DNA from: Cupriavidus sp. BIS7
GTDB lineage: Bacteria > Pseudomonadota > Gammaproteobacteria > Burkholderiales > Burkholderiaceae
Length of the DNA stretch: 64,000 bases
Direction: 5' to 3'
Assembly (NCBI RefSeq): GCF_000292345.1
Contig: NZ_ALOU01000032.1
Coordinates: 1 to 64,000 of the forward strand
The notes below the pieces were generated by a model. It was not told the origin of the DNA, did no database searches, and saw only the letters and a list, made by a program, of their open reading frames with translations. The translations under genes and the position numbers were made by a program. Position 1 is the first letter of the stretch. Each line of letters opens with the position of its first letter. This document shows, piece after piece, positions 52,329 through 60,924 of this stretch.

Positions 52329-52763
52329 TTATTGGTGCCGTGCAATCTCTTTCAGTTGCGCCAGCAGGTGCTGCACTTCGACCAGATCGTTACGCAATGC
52401 CTTCAGATCGATCGAGAGTATCGGTTCCTCCGCTGCCTCCACATGCACTTCGTCAGGCTCGGCAGCCGGCGCCATGCCGCCACCATGATGGCGCCCTTCG
52501 TCGAGCCGATTGCGCGCGCCGTTGATGGTGAAGCCCTGCTCGTACAGCAGTTCGCGAATCCTGCGAATCAGCAGTACTTCGTGATGCTGGTAGTAACGGC
52601 GATTGCCGCGGCGCTTCACGGGCTTGAGCTGCGTGAACTCCTGCTCCCAGTACCGCAATACGTGCGGCTTGACGGCGCAGAGTTCGCTGACCTCACCGAT
52701 GGTGAAGTAGCGTTTCGCGGGAATCGGCGGCAGCGCAACGCGCTCGCTGGATTTTTCCGTCAT
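52329..52763 (-). CDS. MerR-family regulator
   Basis: A 144-residue protein. The N-terminal winged helix (about residues 17-85) contains [20 protein letters not shown] and YWEQEF, the MerR-type DNA-binding signature; a short helical C-terminus replaces the usual metal-binding loop, with no cysteine cluster. Such a gene next to ihfA is common in beta- and gamma-proteobacteria; its role is undefined. It lies 175 bp after ihfA, co-oriented and possibly in one transcript with it and tRNA-Pro. Confidence 0.85.
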   Translation of the reverse strand: MTEKSSERVALPPIPAKRYFTIGEVSELCAVKPHVLRYWEQEFTQLKPVKRRGNRRYYQHHEVLLIRRIRELLYEQGFTINGARNRLDEGRHHGGGMAPAAEPDEVHVEAAEEPILSIDLKALRNDLVEVQHLLAQLKEIARHQ

Positions 52764-52937
52764 GCGTTGGGAAGTCTGGCGTCAGGCCGTAGGCAAGACA
52801 CGGTTGGGCGCAATGTGCGCGCGGCATTGCAGGATACAGACTGCAATCGCCGCGGGCAATCCTGCCAGGCGCGCTACGTGGTCCGGGTGTGTGGCTGCCG
52901 CGACGATTCGCCGAGGCGGCGCGGGGGTCCGCGTGCC

Positions 52938-53348
52938 TCAGGCTTCCAGGCCGGCCCGCTCCTCCACCAGCGCCTTGAGCTTCTGGCTGGCGTGGAACGT
53001 CACCACGCGGCGCGCGGTGATTGGAATGATTTCGCCGGTCTTGGGGTTGCGGCCAGGCCGTTGCGCCTTGTCGCGCAACTGGAAGTTGCCGAAGCCGGAC
53101 AGCTTGACGCTGTCGCCGCGCTCCAAGGCTTCGCGAATCACGTCGAAGAACGCTTCGACCATGTCTTTAGATTCGCGCTTGTTCAGGCCAACCTGATCGA
53201 ACAGCATCTCTGCGAGTTCGGCCTTGGTCAGGGTAGGCACCTCGGTCGCGCGGGCTTCCGGCGATGCGTCGTCGAGGGAGGCAGCGTGCCGGTCGCTCAC
53301 CTCGCCCAGGTCTGCAGCATTCATGGAAATCGCGTCTCGATCGTTCAT
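52938..53348 (-). CDS. ihfA: integration host factor alpha subunit
   Basis: A 136-residue DNA-bending protein. The core from about residue 38 is typical IHF-alpha: [35 protein letters not shown] and the arm motif GRNPKTGE. An N-terminal extension of about 35 residues ([15 protein letters not shown]...) is longer than in E. coli; I recall similar extensions in Cupriavidus. A later start (residue 9) is possible. It lies 85 bp after pheT, as is classic for this cluster. Confidence 0.92.
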   Translation of the reverse strand: MNDRDAISMNAADLGEVSDRHAASLDDASPEARATEVPTLTKAELAEMLFDQVGLNKRESKDMVEAFFDVIREALERGDSVKLSGFGNFQLRDKAQRPGRNPKTGEIIPITARRVVTFHASQKLKALVEERAGLEA

Positions 53349-53433
53349 CCTTGATCGCTCTGTTAATCCATCTGGCGATCCGCCCGGGAGCTGTGCCCGG
53401 GCTCTCCAACTGGAAGTGGACTGCGTGATATCG

Positions 53434-55881
53434 TTAGGCGCGCAGGCGGGCTTCGAAGCCTGCCGTCAGCGCATCGATCATGCAGCGCACCGCACTGTCG
53501 ACTGTCTCGTCCTGGAGGGTCGACCCAGTATCTTGCAACGTTACACGGAACGCAAGGCTTTTCTCATCGGCGCCAATCGAGGCCGATGCAGCCTTGGGGC
53601 GGAACTCGTCGAACAGCACCAGGCTCTGGACGAAATGGCCGAAGCTGGCCTTGTCCAGCGCCGCGCGCATCGCGTCGAGCATGTCCTGCGCACGCACGGC
53701 CTGCTTGACGACGACCGCAAGGTCGCGCACCGCTGCCGGGAACTTCGAAATTTCCGTGTACACCGGCAGCCCCGTGTCGCGCAGTGCGTCAAGCTCCAGC
53801 TCGAACACCACCGGCGCCTGCACCAGCTCGTATTCCTGAAGCCAGCGCGGGTGCAGCTCACCCACGACGCCTACGGGCTTGCCATCGACGATCACGCGCG
53901 CCGCGCGCCCCGGGTGCAGCGCAGAATGCGCCACCGGTTCGAAGCGCGCCGTGCGCGGATGGAACAGTGCTTCCACGTCGCCCTTGATGTCGAAGAAATC
54001 GACCGGACGCGTGGCCACGCCCCACTGCTCCTCGAATGCCGGGCCATAGGCAATGCCGGCGGCCATCATCGGCTGGTGGTATCCGGCAACCGTCAGGCCG
54101 CCGTCAGCCACCTTCGGATCGCGATGGAACACGCGGCCCACTTCGAACAAACGCACGCGCGAGGCCTTGCGGTTGAGGTTGTAGCGAACCTTGTCGACCA
54201 GACCGCCGATCATCGTGGACCGCATCACGGCCAGTTGGCTCGCAATCGGGTTCAGCAGGCGGATCGGGTTGTTGTTGTCCGCGAAATCGCGCTCCCACTT
54301 CTCTTCCACAAAGGCGAAGTTGATCACCTCGTTGAAGTCGCGCGCGGCCAGCGCATGGCGGACCACGTGCTGCGAGCGGCGGCCTTCATTGGTCGGGCGC
54401 ATTTCGTTCTCGGCGATCGGCGGACGTGCCTCGATGCGCTCGAAGCCGTAGATGCGCGCGACTTCCTCGATCAGGTCTTCCTCGATCTCGATATCGAAGC
54501 GATAGCTCGGCGGCGTGACTTCGAACACCTCGCCGTCGGCGCCTTGCGTGCGCGTGAACGGCAGGTTCAGGCGCTGGAAGACATCGGCGATTTCCGCCGA
54601 CGAAAGCTCGATGCCCAATACACGCTCGGCACGCGCCACGCGCAGCTTCACCGGCTGACGTTGCGGCAGGTTGACGACGTGGTCATCCACCGGACCGGCC
54701 TGGCCACCGCAAATCTGCAGGATCAGTGCCGTAATGCGTTCGATGTGTTCGACCGTGGTGGCATAGTCCACGCCACGCTCGAAACGATGCGCGGCATCGG
54801 TCGAGAAGTTGTAGCGGCGGGCGCGGCCCTGAATGGCGTTGGGCCACCAGAACGCGGCTTCCAGGTAGATGTTGGTGGTATCGAGCGAAACGGCGGTGCT
54901 GTCGCCGCCCATGATGCCGGCCAGACTCTCTATCTCCTTGTCATCGGCGATCACGCCCACCTGCTCGTCCACATCCACGGTATTGCCGTTCAGCAGCTTG
55001 AGCTGCTCGCCCTTGCGGCCCCAGCGCACATCGAGCCCGCCGTGGATCTTGTCCAGATCGAACACATGTGACGGGCGGCCCAGTTCGAGCATCACGTAGT
55101 TGGAGATATCAACCAGCGCGGAGATGCTGCGCTGGCCCGAGCGCTCGAGACGCTGGACCATCCAAGCCGGCGTGGCGGCATGGGCGTTGACGCCGCGGAT
55201 GATACGGCCCGAGAAGCGGCCGCACAGGTCCGGCGCGGAAACCTTGACCGGCAGCTTGTCCTGGATCGTCACGGCCACGGGAGACATATCGGGCAGCGTC
55301 AGGGCCGCGCCAGTCAGCGCCGACACTTCGCGCGCCACGCCGTGGATCGACAGGCAGTCGGCCTTGTTCGGCGTCAGCTTGATCGTGAAGACCTGGTCGT
55401 CGAGGTCGAGGTACTGGCGGATGTCCTGCCCCACCGGCGCATCGTCCGGCAGGATCAGCAGGCCGCCGTGGTCCTCGGACAGCTTCAGCTCACGGGCCGA
55501 GCACAACATGCCGAAGCTCTCGACGCCGCGCAGCTTGCCGATCTTGATTTCAAACGGATTGCCACCTGCCTCGGCCGGCGGCAGCACGGCGCCCACGAGA
55601 GCGCACGGCACCACGATGCCAGGCTGCACGTTGGGCGCGCCGCAGACGATCTGCAGCGTTTCCCCGGTGCCGGCATCCACCTGGCACACGTTCAGGCGAT
55701 CGGCATTGGGATGGCGTTCGGTAGCCAGCACGCGGGCCACCACGATCTTCGTGAACGGCGGCGCAACCGGGCCCACCTCTTCCACTTCGAGCCCGGCCAT
55801 GGTCAGGCTGTGCGACAGCGCGTCGGTGGAGATCTTTTCAGGATTGGCGAACGTGCGAAGCCAGGATTCCGAGAATTGCAT
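53434..55881 (-). CDS. pheT: phenylalanyl-tRNA synthetase beta subunit
   Basis: An 815-residue subunit of the heterotetrameric PheRS. The N-terminal tRNA-binding domain begins after [15 protein letters not shown]3/B4 editing and B5 domains follow, and the C-terminal anticodon-binding (FDX-ACB) domain contains [12 protein letters not shown]. Length is typical (about 800). 71 bp after pheS, same operon. Confidence 0.96.
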   Translation of the reverse strand: MQFSESWLRTFANPEKISTDALSHSLTMAGLEVEEVGPVAPPFTKIVVARVLATERHPNADRLNVCQVDAGTGETLQIVCGAPNVQPGIVVPCALVGAVLPPAEAGGNPFEIKIGKLRGVESFGMLCSARELKLSEDHGGLLILPDDAPVGQDIRQYLDLDDQVFTIKLTPNKADCLSIHGVAREVSALTGAALTLPDMSPVAVTIQDKLPVKVSAPDLCGRFSGRIIRGVNAHAATPAWMVQRLERSGQRSISALVDISNYVMLELGRPSHVFDLDKIHGGLDVRWGRKGEQLKLLNGNTVDVDEQVGVIADDKEIESLAGIMGGDSTAVSLDTTNIYLEAAFWWPNAIQGRARRYNFSTDAAHRFERGVDYATTVEHIERITALILQICGGQAGPVDDHVVNLPQRQPVKLRVARAERVLGIELSSAEIADVFQRLNLPFTRTQGADGEVFEVTPPSYRFDIEIEEDLIEEVARIYGFERIEARPPIAENEMRPTNEGRRSQHVVRHALAARDFNEVINFAFVEEKWERDFADNNNPIRLLNPIASQLAVMRSTMIGGLVDKVRYNLNRKASRVRLFEVGRVFHRDPKVADGGLTVAGYHQPMMAAGIAYGPAFEEQWGVATRPVDFFDIKGDVEALFHPRTARFEPVAHSALHPGRAARVIVDGKPVGVVGELHPRWLQEYELVQAPVVFELELDALRDTGLPVYTEISKFPAAVRDLAVVVKQAVRAQDMLDAMRAALDKASFGHFVQSLVLFDEFRPKAASASIGADEKSLAFRVTLQDTGSTLQDETVDSAVRCMIDALTAGFEARLRA

Positions 55882-55952
55882 GGCGCTTCTGATCCGGTAG
55901 GTATTCTGTGTTGTCTGGGACGATGAACTGCAGTGCTATCGCAATGGCGGCG

Positions 55953-56984
55953 TCAGGCGAACTGGCGCAGGAAGCGCACATCGCCTTCGAAGAACAGCCG
56001 CAGGTCGTTGATGCCATAGCGCAGCATCGTCAGGCGCTCAAGGCCGGAGCCGAACGCAAAGCCGATATAGCGCTCGGGATCGAGGCCCATGTTGCGCAGC
56101 ACGTTGGGGTGCACCTGGCCCGAGCCGGAGATCTCCAGCCACTTGCCGCTGCCGAACGCCATGTCGATTTCCGCGGACGGCTCGGTGAACGGGAAGTACG
56201 ACGGGCGGAAGCGCACCTGGATGTCGTCGCGCTCGAAAAACTTGCGCAGGAAGTCGGTATAGACACCCTTGAGATCGGCAAAGCTCACGTTGTCGCCAAT
56301 CCACAGGCCTTCCACCTGGTTGAACATCGGCGAGTGCGTGGCATCGCTGTCCACGCGATACGTGCGGCCCGGGCAGATCACCTTGATCGGCGGCATCGGC
56401 TTGCCAGCGTACTTCTCCACGTGCATGCGGGCGTAGCGCACCTGCATCGGGCTGGTATGGGTACGCAGCAGCAGGAGCTTGTCGTCGCTGTCGCGGCCGT
56501 CCACGTAGAACGTATCCTGCATCGAACGCGCCGGGTGATTGTCCGGATTGTTCAGCGCAGTGAAGTTCATCCAGTCGGTTTCGATCTCGGGGCCGTCAGC
56601 CACATCGAAACCGATCGAGCCGAAGATCTGCTCGACGCGCTCCCACGTGCGCATCACCGGATGCACGCTGCCACGCGCAACAGCGCGGCCGGGCAGCGTT
56701 ACGTCGATGGCTTCGGCGGCCAGGCGCGCGTTCATCAGCGCATCGGCAAGCGCCTGACGGCGAGCCTGCAGTGCCGATTCGACCTGCTGCTTGACCTGGT
56801 TGATACGCGCGCCTTCGGTCTTGCGCGCTTCGGCGTCCAGCTTGCCGAGGCCCTTGAGCAGTTCGGTCAGCGCGCCGGTCTTGCCCAGGAAGCGGGCCTT
56901 TTCGTTTTCCAGCGTGGCGTTGTCGTTGGCGGCGGCGAAAGCGGCCTGTGCGTCGGCGACGATTTGATCCAGATCCAGGGACAT
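55953..56984 (-). CDS. pheS: phenylalanyl-tRNA synthetase alpha subunit
   Basis: A 343-residue class II catalytic subunit of PheRS, starting [16 protein letters not shown], as in relatives. The N-terminal coiled-coil (tRNA binding) is followed by the catalytic core with [20 protein letters not shown] (motif 2 region) and [10 protein letters not shown] (motif 3). An open frame 32 codons further upstream has no ribosome site. A terminator-like hairpin lies between rplT and this gene; I found no Phe-rich leader peptide in between. Confidence 0.95.
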   Translation of the reverse strand: MSLDLDQIVADAQAAFAAANDNATLENEKARFLGKTGALTELLKGLGKLDAEARKTEGARINQVKQQVESALQARRQALADALMNARLAAEAIDVTLPGRAVARGSVHPVMRTWERVEQIFGSIGFDVADGPEIETDWMNFTALNNPDNHPARSMQDTFYVDGRDSDDKLLLLRTHTSPMQVRYARMHVEKYAGKPMPPIKVICPGRTYRVDSDATHSPMFNQVEGLWIGDNVSFADLKGVYTDFLRKFFERDDIQVRFRPSYFPFTEPSAEIDMAFGSGKWLEISGSGQVHPNVLRNMGLDPERYIGFAFGSGLERLTMLRYGINDLRLFFEGDVRFLRQFA

Positions 56985-57083
56985 GGCGGGGAAACGTGAA
57001 GGGTTGGCGCTACGCGCGTCATGCGCGAGCGGGGTATCTATTTCGGATGCCGTTTCCAATCCATCTGGTCGACACGGCATTCG

Positions 57084-57117
57084 AAATAAAAACGGGGCTC
57101 GGTGAGGAGCCCCGTTT
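57084..57117 (-). terminator. terminator between rplT and pheS
   Basis: Minus-strand stem AAACGGGGCT / AGCCCCGTTT with T-run TTTTTATTT. A second hairpin (CGGAAGCGC / GCGCTTCCG, 57145-57167) lies between it and the rplT stop. It should uncouple rplT from pheST unless read through. Confidence 0.75.
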
Positions 57118-57176
57118 CAGCAGACCTTTCGGTCGGTGCTTGCCCGGAAGCGCTTTACGCGCTTCCGCAGCCGGCA

Positions 57177-57533
57177 TCAGGCAACGGTGGCTTTCACCTG
57201 GTTGACGATGGCGGCAAAGGCAGGCTTGTCATGGATAGCCATGTCCGACAGCACCTTGCGGTCCAGTTCAATCGAAGCCTTCTTCAGGCCGTTCATGAAC
57301 ACGCTGTAGGTCATGCCATGCTCACGCGTAGCAGCGTTGATACGTGCAATCCAGAGGGCGCGGAACACGCGCTTCTTGTTGCGACGATCGCGGTAGGCGT
57401 ACTGGCCAGCACGCATGACCGCCTGCTTGGCGATGCGATAGACATTATTGCGACGGCCGCGGTAACCCTTGGCAGCGTCGATGACCTTCTTGTGACGGGC
57501 ACGTGCAGTAACCCCACGCTTGACTCGAGGCAT
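57177..57533 (-). CDS. rplT: 50S ribosomal protein L20
   Basis: A 118-residue, highly basic ribosomal protein with the family opening [18 protein letters not shown] and segments [14 protein letters not shown] and YRDRRNKKR. It binds 23S rRNA and in E. coli represses its own operon. 28 bp after rpmI. Confidence 0.97.
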
Positions 57534-57561
57534 ATAAAACTCCTTTCGTTATCGTTGAGGG

Positions 57562-57759
57562 TTATGCGTAAGGCATCATTGCGCGAACGGACTTCAGGTT
57601 CGTCTCATGGACGTCCTGGGTGCCGCGCAGTTGACGCTTGTTCTTGGTGGTCTTCTTGGTCAGGATGTGACGCTTGAAGGCCTGGCCGCGCTTGAACGAA
57701 CCGTTCGGGCGCGCCGTAAAGCGCTTGGAAGCGCTTTTCTTGGTCTTCATCTTAGGCAT
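57562..57759 (-). CDS. rpmI: 50S ribosomal protein L35
   Basis: A 65-residue basic protein, [20 protein letters not shown], the standard length and start; nine further codons upstream are open but lack support. GGAG ribosome site eight bases before the ATG. Between infC and rplT as usual. Confidence 0.97.
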   Translation of the reverse strand: MPKMKTKKSASKRFTARPNGSFKRGQAFKRHILTKKTTKNKRQLRGTQDVHETNLKSVRAMMPYA

Positions 57760-57927
57760 GAAAAACTCCAGCTCTATGACATGCATGCAGGTGGACGGCT
57801 GACGCCATCACTTGCAAGACCCGCATCCACTTGTTTTTGTACGCAGCACTCAACACACCACGTACGGCTTCCGCGCAGCGCAACGCCGGGATGCATATGG
57901 CATCCCGGCCGTCGCCCCGTGCCAGAA

Positions 57928-58449
57928 TTACTTCTTCTTCTTGGGGGCCAGCACCATCACCATCTGGCGACCTTCCATCTTCGGCATCTGCTCGACCTGG
58001 CCCAACTCTTCCAGGTCAGCCTTCAGACGCTCGAGCATGCGCGCACCGATTTCCTGGTGGGCCATTTCACGGCCACGGAAGCGCAACGTGATCTTGGTCT
58101 TGTCGCCATCTTCCAGGAAGCGCCTCAGGTTGCGCAGCTTGACGTTGTAGTCGCCATCATCCGTGCCAGGACGGAACTTCACTTCCTTGACCTGGATGAT
58201 CTTTTGCTTGAGCTTGGCCTCATGCGCGCGCTTGGCTTCCTCGTACTTGAACTTGCCGTAGTCCATGATGCGGGCCACGGGCGGAGCCGCGTTGGGCGCG
58301 ATCTCCACGAGATCCAAGTCCTTGTCCTCGGCCAGGCGCAATGCGTCCATGAACTTGACGATGCCGAGCTGTTCGTTATCAACCCCTACCAGGCGCAGTT
58401 CAGGCGCGCTGATCTCCCGGTTGATACGGTGACCTTTGTCTGTAGCGAT
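57928..58449 (-). CDS. infC: translation initiation factor IF-3
   Basis: A 173-residue factor. The longest ATG frame begins only at residue 34 ([11 protein letters not shown]), but the true N-terminus [15 protein letters not shown] reads in frame upstream and begins with ATC, followed by an in-frame TAA nine codons further up. A GAGGTAACGG region precedes the ATC. Non-AUG starts (AUU in E. coli) are the basis of IF-3 autoregulation, so this is expected. Key segments: [11 protein letters not shown] linker region and the C-terminal domain ending APKKKK. 47 bp after thrS. Confidence 0.93.
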   Translation of the reverse strand: MATDKGHRINREISAPELRLVGVDNEQLGIVKFMDALRLAEDKDLDLVEIAPNAAPPVARIMDYGKFKYEEAKRAHEAKLKQKIIQVKEVKFRPGTDDGDYNVKLRNLRRFLEDGDKTKITLRFRGREMAHQEIGARMLERLKADLEELGQVEQMPKMEGRQMVMVLAPKKKK

Positions 58450-58496
58450 GTTCCGTTACCTCAAGAAGACAAAAAAACAAGCCGTGCTCGACACCC

Positions 58497-60404
58497 TCAG
58501 GCTTTGCTGGCAACGTCCTGCTGCAGACGCTCCACAAACGCGGAGACGGGCATTACACCCAGATCCACATTGCCACGGGCACGCACGGCCACTTGATTGG
58601 CATCCCGCTCCTTGTCACCTACCACTAGCAGGTAAGGGATCTTCTGGAGGGAATGCTCGCGGATTTTATACGTAATTTTCTCGTTACGCAAATCGGCCTT
58701 AGCCCTAAACCCTTGTTTTTGCAAGAGTTGCACAACGCTTTCGGCATATTCCGCCTGGGATTCGGCAATATTCATCACCACAACCTGCTCCGGCGCCAGC
58801 CAGGCGGGCAGCGCACCTGCATGGTTTTCCAGCAGAATGCCCAGGAAACGCTCGAATGACCCAAGGATCGCACGGTGCAGCATGACCGGACGTTTCCGAG
58901 CGTTGTCCTCGGAAACGTATTCGGCGTCCAGGCGCTCCGGAAGCACCAGGTCAAGCTGCAGCGTGCCGCACTGCCAGGAACGGCCGATCGCATCCTTGAT
59001 GTGATATTCGACCTTCGGGCCATAGAAGGCACCTTCGCCCGGCAGTTCTTCCCACTCCACGCCGCAGGCGCGCAGCGCCAGGCGCAGACCCTCTTCGGCG
59101 TGATCCCAGATGGCGTCCGAGCCAGCACGTTTTTCCGGGCGCAGCGACAGCTTCACCCTGACGTCCTTGAAGCCGAAGTCATCGTAGACCGAGAAAGCCA
59201 GCTCGTTGAACGCCTTTGCTTCCTCGACGATCTGCTCTTCCGTACAGAAGATGTGCGCATCATCCTGCACAAAACCGCGCACACGCATCAGTCCATGCAG
59301 CGCACCCGACGGCTCGTTGCGATGGCATGAACCGAATTCGGCAAAACGGACCGGCAGGTCGCGATACGAGCGCAGGCCGTGGTTGAAGATCTGAACATGG
59401 CCCGGGCAGTTCATCGGCTTGATCGCATAGTCGCGCTTCTCCGACTCCGTGACGAACATGTTTTCCTTGTAGTTCTCCCAGTGGCCAGACTTTTCCCAGA
59501 GCGAGCGATCCATCACCTGCGGCGTGCGCACTTCCTGGTAGCCAGCCTCCGTCAGCCGGCCGCGCATGTACTGCTCCACGGACTGCCAGACGCTCCAGCC
59601 CTTCGGATGCCAGAACACCATGCCGGGCGCTTCTTCCTGCAGGTGGAACAGGTCCAGCGTCTTGCCCAGGCGGCGATGGTCGCGCTTTTCCGCTTCCTCA
59701 AGCATCGTCAGGTACGCATCCTGGTCTTCCTTCTTCGCCCAGGCCGTACCGTAGATGCGCTGGAGCATCTCGTTGTTCGAGTCGCCGCGCCAGTAGGCGC
59801 CAGCCACCTTCATCAGCTTGAAGACCTTGAGCTTGCCCGTGGACGGCACGTGCGGGCCGCGGCACAGGTCGACGAATTTGCCTTCGCGATAGAGACCGAT
59901 TTCCTGGTCCGCCGGAATCGACGCAATGATCTCGGCCTTGTACTTCTCGCCCATCGACTCGAACAGGGCCACCGCCTCATCGCGATTCCAAACTTCGCGC
60001 GTGACCTTCTCGTCCTTGCGGGAGAGTTCCGTCATCTTCTTCTCGATGGCGGCGAGGTCTTCCGGCGTGAAGGGGCGCTTGTAGGCAAAGTCGTAGTAGA
60101 AGCCGTTGTCGATGACCGGGCCGATCGTCACCTGCGCATCGGGATAGAGTTCCTTCACTGCATAGGCCAGCAAGTGCGCCGTCGAGTGACGGATCACGTC
60201 GACGCCGTCGGCATCCTTGTCCGTGACGATGGCCAGCGACGCGTCCTGGTCGATCCTGAAGCTCGTATCGACCATTTGCCCGTCCACCTTGCCGGCGAGC
60301 GCCGCCTTGGCCAGGCCCGAGCCAATGCTCTGGGCCACTTCGGCTACCGTGACAGGGCCGGGAAATTCGCGACGGGAACCGTCCGGCAGCGTGATTGCGA
60401 TCAT
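58497..60404 (-). CDS. thrS: threonyl-tRNA synthetase
   Basis: A 635-residue class II synthetase. N-terminal TGS domain ([16 protein letters not shown]), editing domain ([19 protein letters not shown]), catalytic core with the zinc Cys in [10 protein letters not shown] and motif 2 region [20 protein letters not shown], and C-terminal anticodon-binding domain. Length is typical. Start fixed by a GAGAGGTG ribosome site; 20 upstream codons are open without support. First gene of the thrS-infC-rpmI-rplT cluster, preceded by a Thr-rich leader ORF and terminator. Confidence 0.96.
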   Translation of the reverse strand: MIAITLPDGSRREFPGPVTVAEVAQSIGSGLAKAALAGKVDGQMVDTSFRIDQDASLAIVTDKDADGVDVIRHSTAHLLAYAVKELYPDAQVTIGPVIDNGFYYDFAYKRPFTPEDLAAIEKKMTELSRKDEKVTREVWNRDEAVALFESMGEKYKAEIIASIPADQEIGLYREGKFVDLCRGPHVPSTGKLKVFKLMKVAGAYWRGDSNNEMLQRIYGTAWAKKEDQDAYLTMLEEAEKRDHRRLGKTLDLFHLQEEAPGMVFWHPKGWSVWQSVEQYMRGRLTEAGYQEVRTPQVMDRSLWEKSGHWENYKENMFVTESEKRDYAIKPMNCPGHVQIFNHGLRSYRDLPVRFAEFGSCHRNEPSGALHGLMRVRGFVQDDAHIFCTEEQIVEEAKAFNELAFSVYDDFGFKDVRVKLSLRPEKRAGSDAIWDHAEEGLRLALRACGVEWEELPGEGAFYGPKVEYHIKDAIGRSWQCGTLQLDLVLPERLDAEYVSEDNARKRPVMLHRAILGSFERFLGILLENHAGALPAWLAPEQVVVMNIAESQAEYAESVVQLLQKQGFRAKADLRNEKITYKIREHSLQKIPYLLVVGDKERDANQVAVRARGNVDLGVMPVSAFVERLQQDVASKA

Positions 60405-60459
60405 CTTGCACCTCTCGAGGATTCCGCTTCGCCGGCATTTGGGGCGCCATGGCGAGCGG

Positions 60460-60468
60460 AGCATAGCA
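60460..60468 (-). promoter_or_regulatory. possible extended -10 box for thrS
   Basis: Minus-strand TGCTATGCT (extended -10) about 56 bp before the thrS ATG, with no matching -35 box. If active, thrS would also be expressed independently of the upstream leader. Confidence 0.3.
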
Positions 60469-60596
60469 ACTTTTATGGCACCAGCCCGTCAGATGCCGCC
60501 TTAGCGCGCATCGGACAGAACCGGCAACGAATCTTTCTGGCCCGCCTCCCGGCGAGCGACGAGGCAGCTTAACAGGATGCTGGCGAACGACAGACG

Positions 60597-60625
60597 AAAA
60601 AAAACGCGGCCAAGGCCGCGTTTTT
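60597..60625 (-). terminator. rho-independent terminator (candidate attenuator) before thrS
   Basis: Minus-strand stem AACGCGGCC / GGCCGCGTT with a two-base loop and an eight-T run. It lies 193 bp before the thrS start and 54 bp after the stop of the Thr-rich leader ORF. It could equally end the tRNA-Val transcript; the plus strand also reads as a weak terminator. Confidence 0.8.
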
Positions 60626-60664
60626 CTGTATTTCCCCGCATCACACTACGGGTCGAAGGCGCAC

Positions 60665-60701
60665 CTCGAATACTGTCGCTAACCAGCGGTAGTAGTTCGA
60701 G
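60665..60701 (-). promoter_or_regulatory. leader stem-loop covering the Thr codons
   Basis: In the minus-strand RNA, CUCGAA pairs with UUCGAG. After a bulged C, UACU pairs with AGUA, and after a small internal loop CGCU pairs with AGCG around a GGUU loop. The left arm contains the ACU-ACU-ACC codons and the loop region the stop codon, so a ribosome stalled at these codons would prevent the stem. Confidence 0.5.
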
Positions 60702-60714
60702 TTGTCTTGCTCAT
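60679..60714 (-). CDS. candidate thrS leader peptide (MSKTTRTTTAG)
   Basis: An 11-codon ORF upstream of thrS with five Thr codons (ACA ACT, then ACT ACT ACC). A GGAAAAG ribosome-like site lies eight bases before the ATG. It overlaps the leader stem-loop and is followed by a T-run terminator. The composition recalls the thr operon leader peptide of enteric bacteria. Experimental translation is unproven. Confidence 0.5.
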   Translation of the reverse strand: MSKTTRTTTAG

Positions 60715-60826
60715 GATGCTTTTCCGTTCCTTGGAAGGTTGATCGGATCTGCCATATGGACCTTGAGGGCCCACACAAGCATCGGCCTTCGATTGCCGAC
60801 GGTGCTACGTTTTACTGCATGTTCGT

Positions 60827-60903
60827 TGGTAGGCTCGATTGGACTCGAACCAACGACCCCCACCATGTCAAGGTGGTGCTCTAACCAGCTGAGCTACGAG
60901 CCT
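60827..60903 (-). tRNA. tRNA-Val (anticodon GAC)
   Basis: 77 nt with encoded CCA. Acceptor stem AGGCTCG/CGAGCCT, anticodon stem CCACC/GGTGG with loop TTGACAT (anticodon GAC), T-loop GTTCGAGTC. It starts 21 bp after the relA stop on the same strand. Confidence 0.95.
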
Positions 60904-60924
60904 AGCGAAGCTGCAAGTATAACC

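Noticed and set aside
56985..57083. Phe-rich leader peptide before pheS
   Set aside because: Searched by eye for short ORFs with repeated TTC/TTT codons; none is present.
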